Positions 16,585 to 24,330 of a stretch of DNA of 64,000 nucleotides are shown here, in pieces; positions within the stretch are counted from its first letter, which is position 1, and every line of letters begins with the position of its first letter. The notes under the pieces were generated by a model that did not search any database, was not told the DNA's origin, and saw only the letters and a list, made by a program, of their open reading frames with translations. Source of the stretch: an uncultured Treponema sp. (lineage in GTDB: Bacteria; Spirochaetota; Spirochaetia; Treponematales; Treponemataceae); contig CAKUTI010000006.1 in NCBI GenBank assembly GCA_934691925.1, positions 12,100-76,099 on the forward strand, read 5' to 3'. The position numbers were made by a program, and so were the translations under genes.

Positions 16585-17352
16585 TCACATTCCAGTTGGA
16601 ATATCGATAAAGACGGTTTCAATTTTCTTTTCGTCTTGAAGCCTTTTTGCTACTAGCTGAACACCGACAGTTTCAGTGTTGTAATGCCCGCCTGCAATCA
16701 CGTTGATTTTCGCTTCCTCGATTCCGTGATAATCCTCATGTCCAACCTCGCCTGTGATGTAAGCGTCCGCCCCGATTGCAGCTGCCTGCGTGTAATCATC
16801 GCCGGCTCCGCCTGAAATCACCGCGACTTTTTTAATTTCCTTTTTCCCGAACGCGAGAATGTGCAGCGGCTTTTCACCGTCTGGAAAAAGCTTTTTTGCA
16901 AGCTCTTCAATCGTCACAGGATTTTCAAATTCTCCTGAGCAGCCGAGCGTCATTCCTCGCCATTTTCCGAACGGACGCGTCTTTTTTAATCCGAGCCGCA
17001 TCGCGATTCCAAAATTGTTCCCGACAAATTCGTTTGCGTCGAGCGGAATGTGGTAAGCGCACAAAGCCAAGTCATTTTTGATGAACGCTGAAATTCTCTT
17101 GTAATGGCTTCCGGTGATTGTCTGGCAATGTCCCCAGAAAAGCCCGTGATGAACAAAGAGAACTTGCGCGCCAATCTCAGCCGCTTTTTTTGCAGTCGCC
17201 TCGCAAGCGTCAACGGCAAAAGCGACTTTTGTGATTTGCTTTTCGTCTGGCGCGGAATTTGAAATCTGGATTCCGTTGAGCGAAATGTCCGCGTCGTAGT
17301 CTTCCTTGTGAAGAAACGAGTTGAAATATCTGTCTAGCTCAGTCAATGTCAT
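16585..17352 (-). CDS. Nif3-like dinuclear metal centre protein
   Basis: A 255-residue member of the Nif3/YbgI/YqfO family, toroidal hexamers with a two-metal site. Metal ligands are recognisable as FVHHGLFW near residue 67, YHIPLDAN near 100 and the C-terminal GGHYNTETVG near 222, with an ISGGAGDD segment near 180. Proposed roles include GTP cyclohydrolase I type 2 or metal handling, but the cellular function is not settled. It is the short form lacking the inserted PII-like domain. It lies 24 bases downstream of the convergent-side neighbour's start region and reads toward lspA. Confidence 0.88.
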   Translation of the reverse strand: MTLTELDRYFNSFLHKEDYDADISLNGIQISNSAPDEKQITKVAFAVDACEATAKKAAEIGAQVLFVHHGLFWGHCQTITGSHYKRISAFIKNDLALCAYHIPLDANEFVGNNFGIAMRLGLKKTRPFGKWRGMTLGCSGEFENPVTIEELAKKLFPDGEKPLHILAFGKKEIKKVAVISGGAGDDYTQAAAIGADAYITGEVGHEDYHGIEEAKINVIAGGHYNTETVGVQLVAKRLQDEKKIETVFIDIPTGM

Positions 17353-17376
17353 TTTTATTGTATTCCTCTTTTGGTT

Positions 17377-18459
17377 TTATTTTATTACATTTTCAATCGT
17401 CTTGTTTGCGGCGTACCGCGCGATAAAAAGCGACTTGTCGCGTTTAAGGCCGAATTTTGCAGCAAAAATCGGGTCTGTCTGCTCGATAAAGCCGAATCCG
17501 CTTGTCTTGTACTCGTCGATTCTGTTGAGCGAATAAAATCCTGTCGCGTTCTGTGAATTTTCTTCGATAACGCTGTTGATTGTCTCAAAGTCGATTCCGT
17601 CTGTCAGATAGAAAACTTTTGTTTCACTTCCGAAAAGCCCGAGCGCGAGTTTTGTGAGCGTGCTGTATTTTAACTTAGAATTTTCCTTGTCTTTTTGCTG
17701 AAGTTCGCTGAATTTCTTCTCGTCTGAAAACCGCAGAATCTTCGAGAAGAAATATCTCAAAAATTTCGAGTCAGCGTGCCTTTGAAAGAATCCGTGCGCA
17801 TTTTCCTTGAAAACTGCCGTGTCTCTCGTGTAAAAATCCGCCGCCGCCACTGTGTAGCCTTTTTTTGCGAGAATCAGAAAGTAAGGCTCGTAGTTTTGAA
17901 CCGGCGCGCTGAAATTTCCTGCGAAAACTAAAACCGGATTTTGTGAATAGACTTCCGCTGCGATTTCATCGTCTGTGTTTGGCGCGTAAACAAAGAGATT
18001 TCCTGTCGTCTTTTTTCCTTTGAAAAATTCATTTTTTATTCTGATTTCACCGAGCGTGTTTCCTGTCAGCAGAAATTGAGTTTTTTGCACGCTGAATTTT
18101 TTCGGAACGAGATTTGCCGGGCGGTGGACAAAAAGAAACGCAAGCGTGAGCAAAGTCAAAATCAGCTCGACAATCGTCGAAATCAAAAATGCGTTCCCGT
18201 AGTGGTCAACAATCAGCTTTGAGCGAAGCCGTAGAACCGAGCGGAAATTCGTGAGAAAGCTCAAGAAAGAAAGAGTTAAAACCAGAAAATTAAAAAGAGA
18301 CGCGCCGAAGCAGAGCAGCGTAATCACTGAAAAAATCAAAGCCAACGGCGAAAATGCCGCGAAACAGTCGATTCTTGGATTCTTCAAAAGAAAAATTCTG
18401 ATTCCGGACGCGAGCAAAAGAACCAAGACCAAAAGCTCTGAAAAATAACAATTATGCAT
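17377..18459 (-). CDS. Membrane protein with four N-terminal helices, unknown
   Basis: I do not recognise this 360-residue protein. Hydrophobic segments at about 7-24, 31-50, 54-72 and 90-112 form a membrane part. The remaining 240 residues are soluble and could fold like an alpha/beta-hydrolase (segments NPVLVFAGNFSAP, YFLILAKKGYTVAAADFYTRD), but no catalytic GxSxG is visible. A TAAAAT box at 18466-18471 stands 6 bases before the ATG, suggesting a leaderless message. It is divergent from the HDOD gene and leads toward the Nif3-like gene. Confidence 0.65.
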   Translation of the reverse strand: MHNCYFSELLVLVLLLASGIRIFLLKNPRIDCFAAFSPLALIFSVITLLCFGASLFNFLVLTLSFLSFLTNFRSVLRLRSKLIVDHYGNAFLISTIVELILTLLTLAFLFVHRPANLVPKKFSVQKTQFLLTGNTLGEIRIKNEFFKGKKTTGNLFVYAPNTDDEIAAEVYSQNPVLVFAGNFSAPVQNYEPYFLILAKKGYTVAAADFYTRDTAVFKENAHGFFQRHADSKFLRYFFSKILRFSDEKKFSELQQKDKENSKLKYSTLTKLALGLFGSETKVFYLTDGIDFETINSVIEENSQNATGFYSLNRIDEYKTSGFGFIEQTDPIFAAKFGLKRDKSLFIARYAANKTIENVIK

Positions 18460-18546
18460 GACGCCATTTTATTGAAAAAAAACTTCTGTTCCTAGTTCCT
18501 TGAAAAAATTGCGATTACAATTGCTGGTTCCGCCATGAATTCTTAA

Positions 18547-18576
18547 TTGTATTTCCCTTTTTGAATGTGTTATAAT
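18547..18576 (+). promoter_or_regulatory. Promoter of the HDOD gene, leaderless type
   Basis: TTGTAT (18547-18552) and a perfect TATAAT (18571-18576) are 18 bp apart. The ATG follows 7 bases after the -10 box, and no Shine-Dalgarno sequence fits between. Confidence 0.75.
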
Positions 18577-18583
18577 CAAAGTC

Positions 18584-20083
18584 ATGCAGTCTGATAAAGA
18601 AGTAAGTTTGGACGTTTCAAAAATAAGAATGGCGATAAGGGCTGGAATTCCGCTGTCGATTACAACTTATACCTTGCCGCGCGAAATGGGCGTCTATATG
18701 GAAGAAGTTCTGACTGCATTTTTGACGGAGCTTAACCAGACTCAGATGATTGAGTATCTGAAATATTGTCTTGGCGAGCTTGTCTCAAACGCGAAAAAGG
18801 CGAACACAAAGCGGCTTTACTTCAAGGAAAAAGGGCTTGATATTTTCAACAACGACGACTATGAAGCTGGAATGAAAAATTTCAAGGAAGAGACGCTAAA
18901 CAACATAAAATATTATCTTGGGCTGCAGAAAAAGGCTGGACTTTACATAAAGCTGATTCTTCAGGCTAGAAACAACAAAATCAAGATTGAAGTCAGAAAC
19001 AAGGCGGAAATCACATTCAGGGAATACAAGAGAATCCACGACAAAATCAGCAGGGCGCAGCAGTACACTTCGGTTGACCAGGCGATGAATGACATTATCG
19101 ACCAGTCGGAAGGGGCGGGGCTTGGAATCATCATAATGATTCTTATGCTCGAGAAAATCGGGCTTACGGAAGAGAATTTTCAGGTTCTCTGCGAGAACGG
19201 CGAGACAATCACAAGGATAATTCTTCCGTTCAATGAGAAAACGCAGCGCGAGCTTTCGGTTGTCTCGCATGAATTCATCAGCATAATCGACAATCTTCCG
19301 CAGTTTCCTGACAATATCATAAAAATCAATAAGCTTTTGAACGACCCGAATTCAAAGATGAGCGATATTGCGCTTCTTATTTCAAGCGATGTCTCGCTCA
19401 CAACGGATTTGCTGAAGCTCGTTAATTCTGCGGTTTTCGCGCTTTCTTCTTCGTGCCATAGCATTGCCGACGCGGTGAAGCTCGTTGGAATCCGCGGAAT
19501 AAAAAATATGCTGATTTCGGTCGGCTCGCTGAACAGTCTCGGCATAATTTCAACAAATGCCGACAAGGAGCTTTGGGTTCACGCTTACAGAACTGCGTTC
19601 TATTCCTATAATCTTGCGAGAAATTTCTGTGCGGACGACAGAAGCATTGTTGACGATTCTTATGTTTGCGGGCTTCTTCACGATATGGGAAAGCTTGTCT
19701 TTGAGGCGGCTCATCCTGAAATGATTGCCTCGATAAAGAAAATCTGCGAGCAGAAAGGAATTTCCCCTGCGGTTTTTGAAAAGCTGATTGCAGGCGTGAA
19801 TCACGGCGAAGTGGGCGCGCTTATCGCGGAAAAATGGAATTTCCCTGAGATGATTGTTTCCGTAATCCGCCACCACCACGAGCCGGATTTTGCGACTCCA
19901 GCGACAAGAAAGCTTACAAGCATTGTCTATCTTTCTGATATGCTCGTCCATTACCAGACCGGCGAGGTCGATTTTTGCCAGTTTGACACGGAGGTTCTGG
20001 CGATGTTCAATATTTCAAGCGAGGAGATGCTGAAGAAGGTTTCAGACAGGCTTGAAAAAGCGTTCGCAAGGGAGAGATGCTAG
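18584..20083 (+). CDS. HDOD protein with N-terminal ATPase-like domain
   Basis: A 499-residue cytoplasmic signalling protein. Residues 1-220 resemble a GHKL/HATPase fold: GELVSNAKKAN near 65 recalls the N-box, and EGAGLGIIIM near 180 a G-box. Residues 230-430 are an HDOD domain (LPQFPDNIIKINKLLNDP, then the core DVSLTTDLLKLVNSA). The HD-like pair LLHDMGK near 368 and RHHHEPD near 429 are retained, so phosphohydrolase activity is not excluded. HDOD proteins act in motility and second-messenger control. The fusion of an anti-sigma-kinase-like module to HDOD is uncommon; its partner is unknown. Confidence 0.82.
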   Translation: MQSDKEVSLDVSKIRMAIRAGIPLSITTYTLPREMGVYMEEVLTAFLTELNQTQMIEYLKYCLGELVSNAKKANTKRLYFKEKGLDIFNNDDYEAGMKNFKEETLNNIKYYLGLQKKAGLYIKLILQARNNKIKIEVRNKAEITFREYKRIHDKISRAQQYTSVDQAMNDIIDQSEGAGLGIIIMILMLEKIGLTEENFQVLCENGETITRIILPFNEKTQRELSVVSHEFISIIDNLPQFPDNIIKINKLLNDPNSKMSDIALLISSDVSLTTDLLKLVNSAVFALSSSCHSIADAVKLVGIRGIKNMLISVGSLNSLGIISTNADKELWVHAYRTAFYSYNLARNFCADDRSIVDDSYVCGLLHDMGKLVFEAAHPEMIASIKKICEQKGISPAVFEKLIAGVNHGEVGALIAEKWNFPEMIVSVIRHHHEPDFATPATRKLTSIVYLSDMLVHYQTGEVDFCQFDTEVLAMFNISSEEMLKKVSDRLEKAFARERC

Positions 20084-20110
20084 AGTTCAAAGCGCGAAAA
20101 TTGTCAGTTT

Positions 20111-20971
20111 TCAGACTTCTTTCTTGCCTTGCTGCTTTTCTTCGAGTTTTTCAACCCATTTCTGCATTAGAATTCCGTACGCAACGCCCACGTTCAGGCT
20201 TGCTTTTAGGCCTTTCATCGGAATTGTGACTCTGCCGTAAGCTGCGGCTTTTAACGCCTGCGGGCTTACTCCAAGCTCTTCCGAGCCGATTATGCAGATT
20301 CCTTTTTCTGGAAAGTCGAATTCTTCGATTGGAGTTCCGCCGGTTTCAAGCACGAAAATAGGCAGTTTTTTTTCCTTTGCGAATTCTTCAAGCTCCTCGA
20401 CGCTTTTTCTTTCAAACCCGAGCGTTTCAATGCAGCCCATTCCGCTTCTCTGTGCTTTTGGGTGCTCAGGATTTATGCAGAGCGGCGAGATTATTACTTT
20501 TTCAGCTCCCATAGCTTCCGCCGTGCGGAAAATCGAGCCGCAGTTGAAAGGCGAGCGGATGTCCTCTGCGTAAACATAGACTTCAGGATAGAAATCGCGT
20601 TTTTTCACAGTTCCATCGTCATTTTTCTGCTCCGGGTGAGGCGCGATGATTAAGTCCCATTCTGCCGGAAAAGTTCCGATTATCGCAAGAAGGTTGTTAC
20701 GAGCGAGATTGCAGGCTCGTTTCTCGTCAAATTCCTTTGAATTCAAGACTTCCTCAAGCTGGAGTTTCGCTTCTGTTTTAAGCTCCGGGTCTTTGAGGAC
20801 GATTCCAATCATCTTCTTGATGTAGTCCGCGCGCGAGATTGTCTTGAAATTGTATTCGTTTCCTTTTTCCGGAATTCCGTCAACATCTCGTTCTAGCGCG
20901 CCGAAAGTCAATGCCAGCTTTCGCCGTTTTTGTCCCGGTTCAAGCTGGTCGAGTTTGTGTGGTTCAATCAT
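20111..20971 (-). CDS. SPOUT-class RNA 2'-O-methyltransferase, TrmH/SpoU family
   Basis: A 286-residue methyltransferase. The three SPOUT motifs are in order: EDIRSPFNCGSIFRTAEA near 143 (motif 1 with the essential N and R), IIGSEELGVS near 235 (motif 2) and ASLNVGVAYGI near 266 (motif 3). The N-terminal 125 residues are a lineage-specific extension of unknown role, ending before the EVYVYAED strand. The substrate, a ribose 2'-hydroxyl of tRNA or rRNA, cannot be assigned. It lies 8 bases downstream of the iron-ADH-like gene and may be translated together with it. Confidence 0.88.
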   Translation of the reverse strand: MIEPHKLDQLEPGQKRRKLALTFGALERDVDGIPEKGNEYNFKTISRADYIKKMIGIVLKDPELKTEAKLQLEEVLNSKEFDEKRACNLARNNLLAIIGTFPAEWDLIIAPHPEQKNDDGTVKKRDFYPEVYVYAEDIRSPFNCGSIFRTAEAMGAEKVIISPLCINPEHPKAQRSGMGCIETLGFERKSVEELEEFAKEKKLPIFVLETGGTPIEEFDFPEKGICIIGSEELGVSPQALKAAAYGRVTIPMKGLKASLNVGVAYGILMQKWVEKLEEKQQGKKEV

Positions 20972-20979
20972 TTTATCTT

Positions 20980-22128
20980 TTAGTAAGCTGTTTTTATCAG
21001 TGCGAAAAGGTCGTCGCTTGTCATGCTTTTTGGAAGCGAGTTTACGATGTCAAGCTGCCCCGCGTCTTCAGCCGCAAGCGCAAGCTGCTCAATCGAGACT
21101 GAAAGGTCTTTTAATCGCGCAGGAAGATTCGCCTTTGCGATGTTCTGCCTGATGTTTTCCGCAAACGCGTGGATTGCTTCCTCGTCGCTTGCCTCGTTTT
21201 GTCCCGGAGTTAAGAGCCGCGCGATTTTTGCGAGCTTTGCCGCTTTGTAGTTTGCGCACTCCTCAATCATATATGGAAAGAGAATTGTTGTTACAAGCGA
21301 GCGTGAAATTTTGTAGCGTGCGTTTATGCACATTGAAATAAGGCTCGCGGTTCCCACTGAAGATGTGGCCGCCGCAAGAGAAGCCAGGCATCCGCCCTGA
21401 GAAAGAAGCTCTTCCTTTGGCGTTGTGATTGTGAGAGATTCCGCGCCGTTTATCGCGTATCCTAAAAGCGTCGCTGATTTTTCCGCAATCATATCGCTGA
21501 AAAAATTCGCCTTTTGTGAAAGATAAGTTTCCGTTGCAAGGCAGATTGTCTCGAGTGTCATTGACTCAATCTGATTCTCGGAAAGCGTGCTTGAAAGCGT
21601 AGGGTCAAAGACAACCAGCCTGCAAAGTCCGCTCTGCGCTTTTACCAGCTTTAGGATTGAGCTTCTCGCGTCAACAAGCGGAATTGTGTCTGTAAAAACG
21701 AACGCGTCGCGGATTGTTGTGGGAACGCAAATCATCGGGAGGGGAGACGCGACAGGAGAAGCGCCGTCCAGAAAATCGTAGATGTCGTGAGCCTCGTTGT
21801 AGAAAGCGCAAAGCGCGCGCGCGATTGAAATCGGCTTGCCTCCGCCGAGCGCGATTACTCCGTGGACGTGCGACTGTTTTGCGAGCGTGAGCGCGCGTTC
21901 AAGAACTTTCGAGTCGCTTCCTGCCGAAAGCTCGTCAAAAACAAAATAGTCGATTTTTTTGTCATCAAGAGCCTTCGTGATTTTTTCAAGAACGCCGTTT
22001 TCCCTTAGAATCGGATCTGAAATCAGCATGAATCTTGTTCCGATTTTTATCACAGACTGCCCGATTCTGCTTGCCGCATAAGAGCCGAGAATAATATTCG
22101 GTGAAACCTTAAAAGATAAATCTGCCAT
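20980..22128 (-). CDS. Iron-ADH-fold protein lacking the metal ligands
   Basis: A 382-residue protein of the iron-containing alcohol dehydrogenase/glycerol dehydrogenase fold. The nucleotide-binding loop IALGGGKPISIAR near 95 and the VPTT motif near 140 are preserved. At the metal site the usual D and H of the D-x3-H region read SMTLETICLATETY, and the usual HxxxH and PHG read ASLISMC and ISRSLV. By eye all four ligands are replaced, so an ordinary metal-dependent dehydrogenase reaction is unlikely. I start at the ATG at 22128 with AAGGA upstream; the frame to 22215 has no family character. It could be an NAD-binding regulator or a different enzyme. Confidence 0.78.
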   Translation of the reverse strand: MADLSFKVSPNIILGSYAASRIGQSVIKIGTRFMLISDPILRENGVLEKITKALDDKKIDYFVFDELSAGSDSKVLERALTLAKQSHVHGVIALGGGKPISIARALCAFYNEAHDIYDFLDGASPVASPLPMICVPTTIRDAFVFTDTIPLVDARSSILKLVKAQSGLCRLVVFDPTLSSTLSENQIESMTLETICLATETYLSQKANFFSDMIAEKSATLLGYAINGAESLTITTPKEELLSQGGCLASLAAATSSVGTASLISMCINARYKISRSLVTTILFPYMIEECANYKAAKLAKIARLLTPGQNEASDEEAIHAFAENIRQNIAKANLPARLKDLSVSIEQLALAAEDAGQLDIVNSLPKSMTSDDLFALIKTAY

Positions 22129-22306
22129 TTTATGTTTCCTTAAATCGCTTCCTTTGCCAGCTGTTTGCAGCCTTGCAGCCGCAAATCTTTTATCGAAAAA
22201 AAAAGACGGAGCCACCCTCCGCCTTCTTTCATTTTAATGATTAAACCGCCTCGTTTAGGAAAGCATTTCTTTTAAATTAAACGTTTCCTAAAATTTTCTT
22301 AAAGAA

Positions 22307-22594
22307 CTAGAATCCAAAGCTTGCCAAGATTTTATCAGCCGCAGAGCCGATAACCGCCTGATTCAAATAGTTTGGATCTTTGATTTTCTCTTTGATTGAG
22401 GCAACAAGGTCAGAACGGACATCCGGCGTTTCCTCGGCAACCTGATTCAAGTAATAAGCCTCAGAAGCCGCTTTCGCCTCGTCAGATACATCAATTGAGT
22501 CTCTTGTTGAATAAATGCTGTCTTTTGCTGATGTGCGATGAGTATTCTGAACGTTGTTAAGAGGATTTACGTTGTCTATTTTTCCAATCATCAT
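22307..22594 (-). CDS. flgM: Anti-sigma-28 factor FlgM
   Basis: A 95-residue FlgM, which holds sigma-28 inactive until the flagellar hook-basal body is complete and FlgM is exported. The C-terminal binding region is typical: VSDEAKAASEA, then TPDVRSDLVASIKEKIKDP (about 57-75), and a final helix AADKILASF. The N-terminus is polar and disordered, as expected. It starts with tandem ATG codons. It lies 21 bases downstream of rsmI and is probably co-transcribed. It is the clearest sign in the window that the cell is motile by periplasmic flagella. Confidence 0.88.
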   Translation of the reverse strand: MMIGKIDNVNPLNNVQNTHRTSAKDSIYSTRDSIDVSDEAKAASEAYYLNQVAEETPDVRSDLVASIKEKIKDPNYLNQAVIGSAADKILASFGF

Positions 22595-22615
22595 AGCTAA
22601 CCCGCCTTTTACAAT

Positions 22616-23335
22616 TTAATTATCGGCATCTTCGTCATTATCTTTAGAATTTTTTGACGAAAATTTGTTTCCCGAGATAAAAACCGCAAATTCTCCCAAG
22701 ATTTTGCTTCTTGAAGCGAATTCATCGCGCATTTCTGCCGCAGTCCCCTCTAATATCTCTTCGTGCAGTTTTGTCAGCTCCCTGCCGACAACAACGCGCC
22801 GTTCGCTTTCAATATCGGCAATATCCGTCAAAAGCTTAAGAATCCTGAACGGAGATTCGTACAAAACAACAGCGTCGCCAGTTGCCAGAAGCTCTCTTAG
22901 CCGTGAGCGTCTTCTCCCCGGCTTTGGCGAAAGGAATCCTTCAAAAACAAGCGTTTTTCCGCCGGCTCCAGCCACGCTCACTAAAGTTGCAAACGCGCTC
23001 GGTCCTGGAATCGGAACAACATTGTGTCCAGCTTTTCGCGCCAGTCCTGCAAGAACTGCGCCCGGGTCGCTTATTCCCGGCGTTCCTGCATCGCTTGCGT
23101 ACGCGACTGTCTGGCCTTCATCAAGCAGCTTTATGATTTTTTCAGACGCGAATTCCTCGTTCTGCGAGCGGCAAGAAATCAGCGGCTTTTTTATTTCAAG
23201 ATGGTTCAAAAGCTGCAAAGTATGCCTTGTATCTTCCGCAGCGACAACATCAACACTCTTGAAAGTTTCAACTGCTCTGAATGTTATGTCGCCGAGATTT
23301 CCAATCGGCGTTCCAATGATATATAAAGTAGACAC
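22616..23335 (-). CDS. rsmI: 16S rRNA (cytidine1402-2'-O)-methyltransferase
   Basis: A 239-residue RsmI that methylates the ribose of C1402 in the 30S decoding centre. The tetrapyrrole-methylase-like fold is seen in YIIGTPIGNLGDITFRA, AAEDTRHTLQLL, YASDAGTPGISDPGAVL and PIPGPSAFATLVSVAG. The reading frame begins at GTG (23335-23333). This start lies 6 bases after a TATATT -10 box, so it appears to be a leaderless GTG gene. flgM follows in the same direction. Confidence 0.94.
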   Translation of the reverse strand: MSTLYIIGTPIGNLGDITFRAVETFKSVDVVAAEDTRHTLQLLNHLEIKKPLISCRSQNEEFASEKIIKLLDEGQTVAYASDAGTPGISDPGAVLAGLARKAGHNVVPIPGPSAFATLVSVAGAGGKTLVFEGFLSPKPGRRRSRLRELLATGDAVVLYESPFRILKLLTDIADIESERRVVVGRELTKLHEEILEGTAAEMRDEFASRSKILGEFAVFISGNKFSSKNSKDNDEDADN

Positions 23336-23341
23336 ATCAAT

Positions 23342-23370
23342 AATATACAGCCAAAATCAGGATTTGTCTA
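23342..23370 (-). promoter_or_regulatory. Promoter of rsmI, leaderless GTG type
   Basis: Minus strand: TAGACA (23370-23365), 17 bp spacer, TATATT (23347-23342), then 6 bases to GTG at 23335. No Shine-Dalgarno sequence precedes the GTG. Confidence 0.7.
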
Positions 23371-23374
23371 TTTT

Positions 23375-24040
23375 TTACGGCTTCAGCAAGGCGCAGAATC
23401 TTTCAGTGATTGAGTCGATGTCGTCAAGATTTCCTTTTTCCTGCGGCGGAGCAAAAAGCGAGCCTTCGCCTGTCTCTGGATTTGTGCGGATTTGGATTTT
23501 TTTGTCTGTGAGATACGAGTCAAGAAAAGACATCACGATTCCTGCGTACATTTTTGAAATCTGAACTGCCTTTTCCTCTGTAATCTGCGCGATTTTTCCT
23601 GCCGCGGAAAGGCTTAGAAACGCAGTCGCTGTCTGCGAGATAAGTTTTTCCCTGTTTTCCTCGGAGATTTCAGCCGCAGCGTTTGAAATATATTTTTCGC
23701 TTTCAACGAACGAGTAAATCTGGAAAAGCGGCTCTTTCTCGTTGAGCTTGAACCAGCGGTTCACGATTCCTTTCATCACGGTTTCTGCGGAATATTTTCT
23801 TGAAATTGCGTCGATGTCAGACGGAATAAAGTAAGTTCGCTTCATATATTCGCCGCTCCAGCGAAGCGTGTCCTCAACCATCGCGTCTCTGCTTTCATAG
23901 TGATTGTAAAGAGAAGCTTTTTTGATTCCGAGCCTGCCTGCAACGTCCGAAAGTGAAGTGCCGCCCGCATTTTTTTCAAAACAAGATTCAAGAAAGGCAA
24001 GAATGATTTTTTCCCGCGTAATCTTTTCTGTTTTAGCCAT
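23375..24040 (-). CDS. TetR-family transcriptional regulator
   Basis: A 221-residue regulator. The N-terminal helix-turn-helix is TSLSDVAGRLGIKKASLYNHYESRDAMVEDTL in the usual position (split here only for description; recognition helix near residues 37-48). The C-terminal 160 residues form a helical ligand domain of unknown specificity. It is divergent from the long-chain acyl-CoA synthetase gene, and an inverted repeat lies between them, so a fatty-acid-responsive regulator is a reasonable guess. It ends near the rsmI promoter. Confidence 0.88.
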   Translation of the reverse strand: MAKTEKITREKIILAFLESCFEKNAGGTSLSDVAGRLGIKKASLYNHYESRDAMVEDTLRWSGEYMKRTYFIPSDIDAISRKYSAETVMKGIVNRWFKLNEKEPLFQIYSFVESEKYISNAAAEISEENREKLISQTATAFLSLSAAGKIAQITEEKAVQISKMYAGIVMSFLDSYLTDKKIQIRTNPETGEGSLFAPPQEKGNLDDIDSITERFCALLKP

Positions 24041-24091
24041 TTTTTATAATCCCGCCCAAACTGACAAAATAGAAAATACGAAAGAATCGAT

Positions 24092-24109
24092 AACTAACAT
24101 TCATTAGTT
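24092..24109. promoter_or_regulatory. Inverted repeat, candidate TetR operator
   Basis: AACTAA (24092-24097) and TTAGTT (24104-24109) are perfect inverted arms around CATTCA, in the TetR-acyl-CoA-synthetase divergent region. Size and symmetry suit a TetR dimer. It is 52 bases upstream of the tetR start, so autoregulation is plausible. Confidence 0.5.
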
Positions 24110-24330
24110 TATATTAAAATTCCGATGTCCGCAAGGATAAAATCGCTTCGGAACCTGCCTGCGCGCATTTTGCTTTGTATCGGTGATTTTTATTCAGGCA
24201 GTTTTTTGAATCATAGAATCCAAAATCAATTGTATGTAGATTTTTCTTTCCTTTAGCCTTATAATTGATGAATCTGACAAAAATTGAAATTCTGTCGAAA
24301 TAAAACCAGTTCACTTTTTATGGAGAATTT

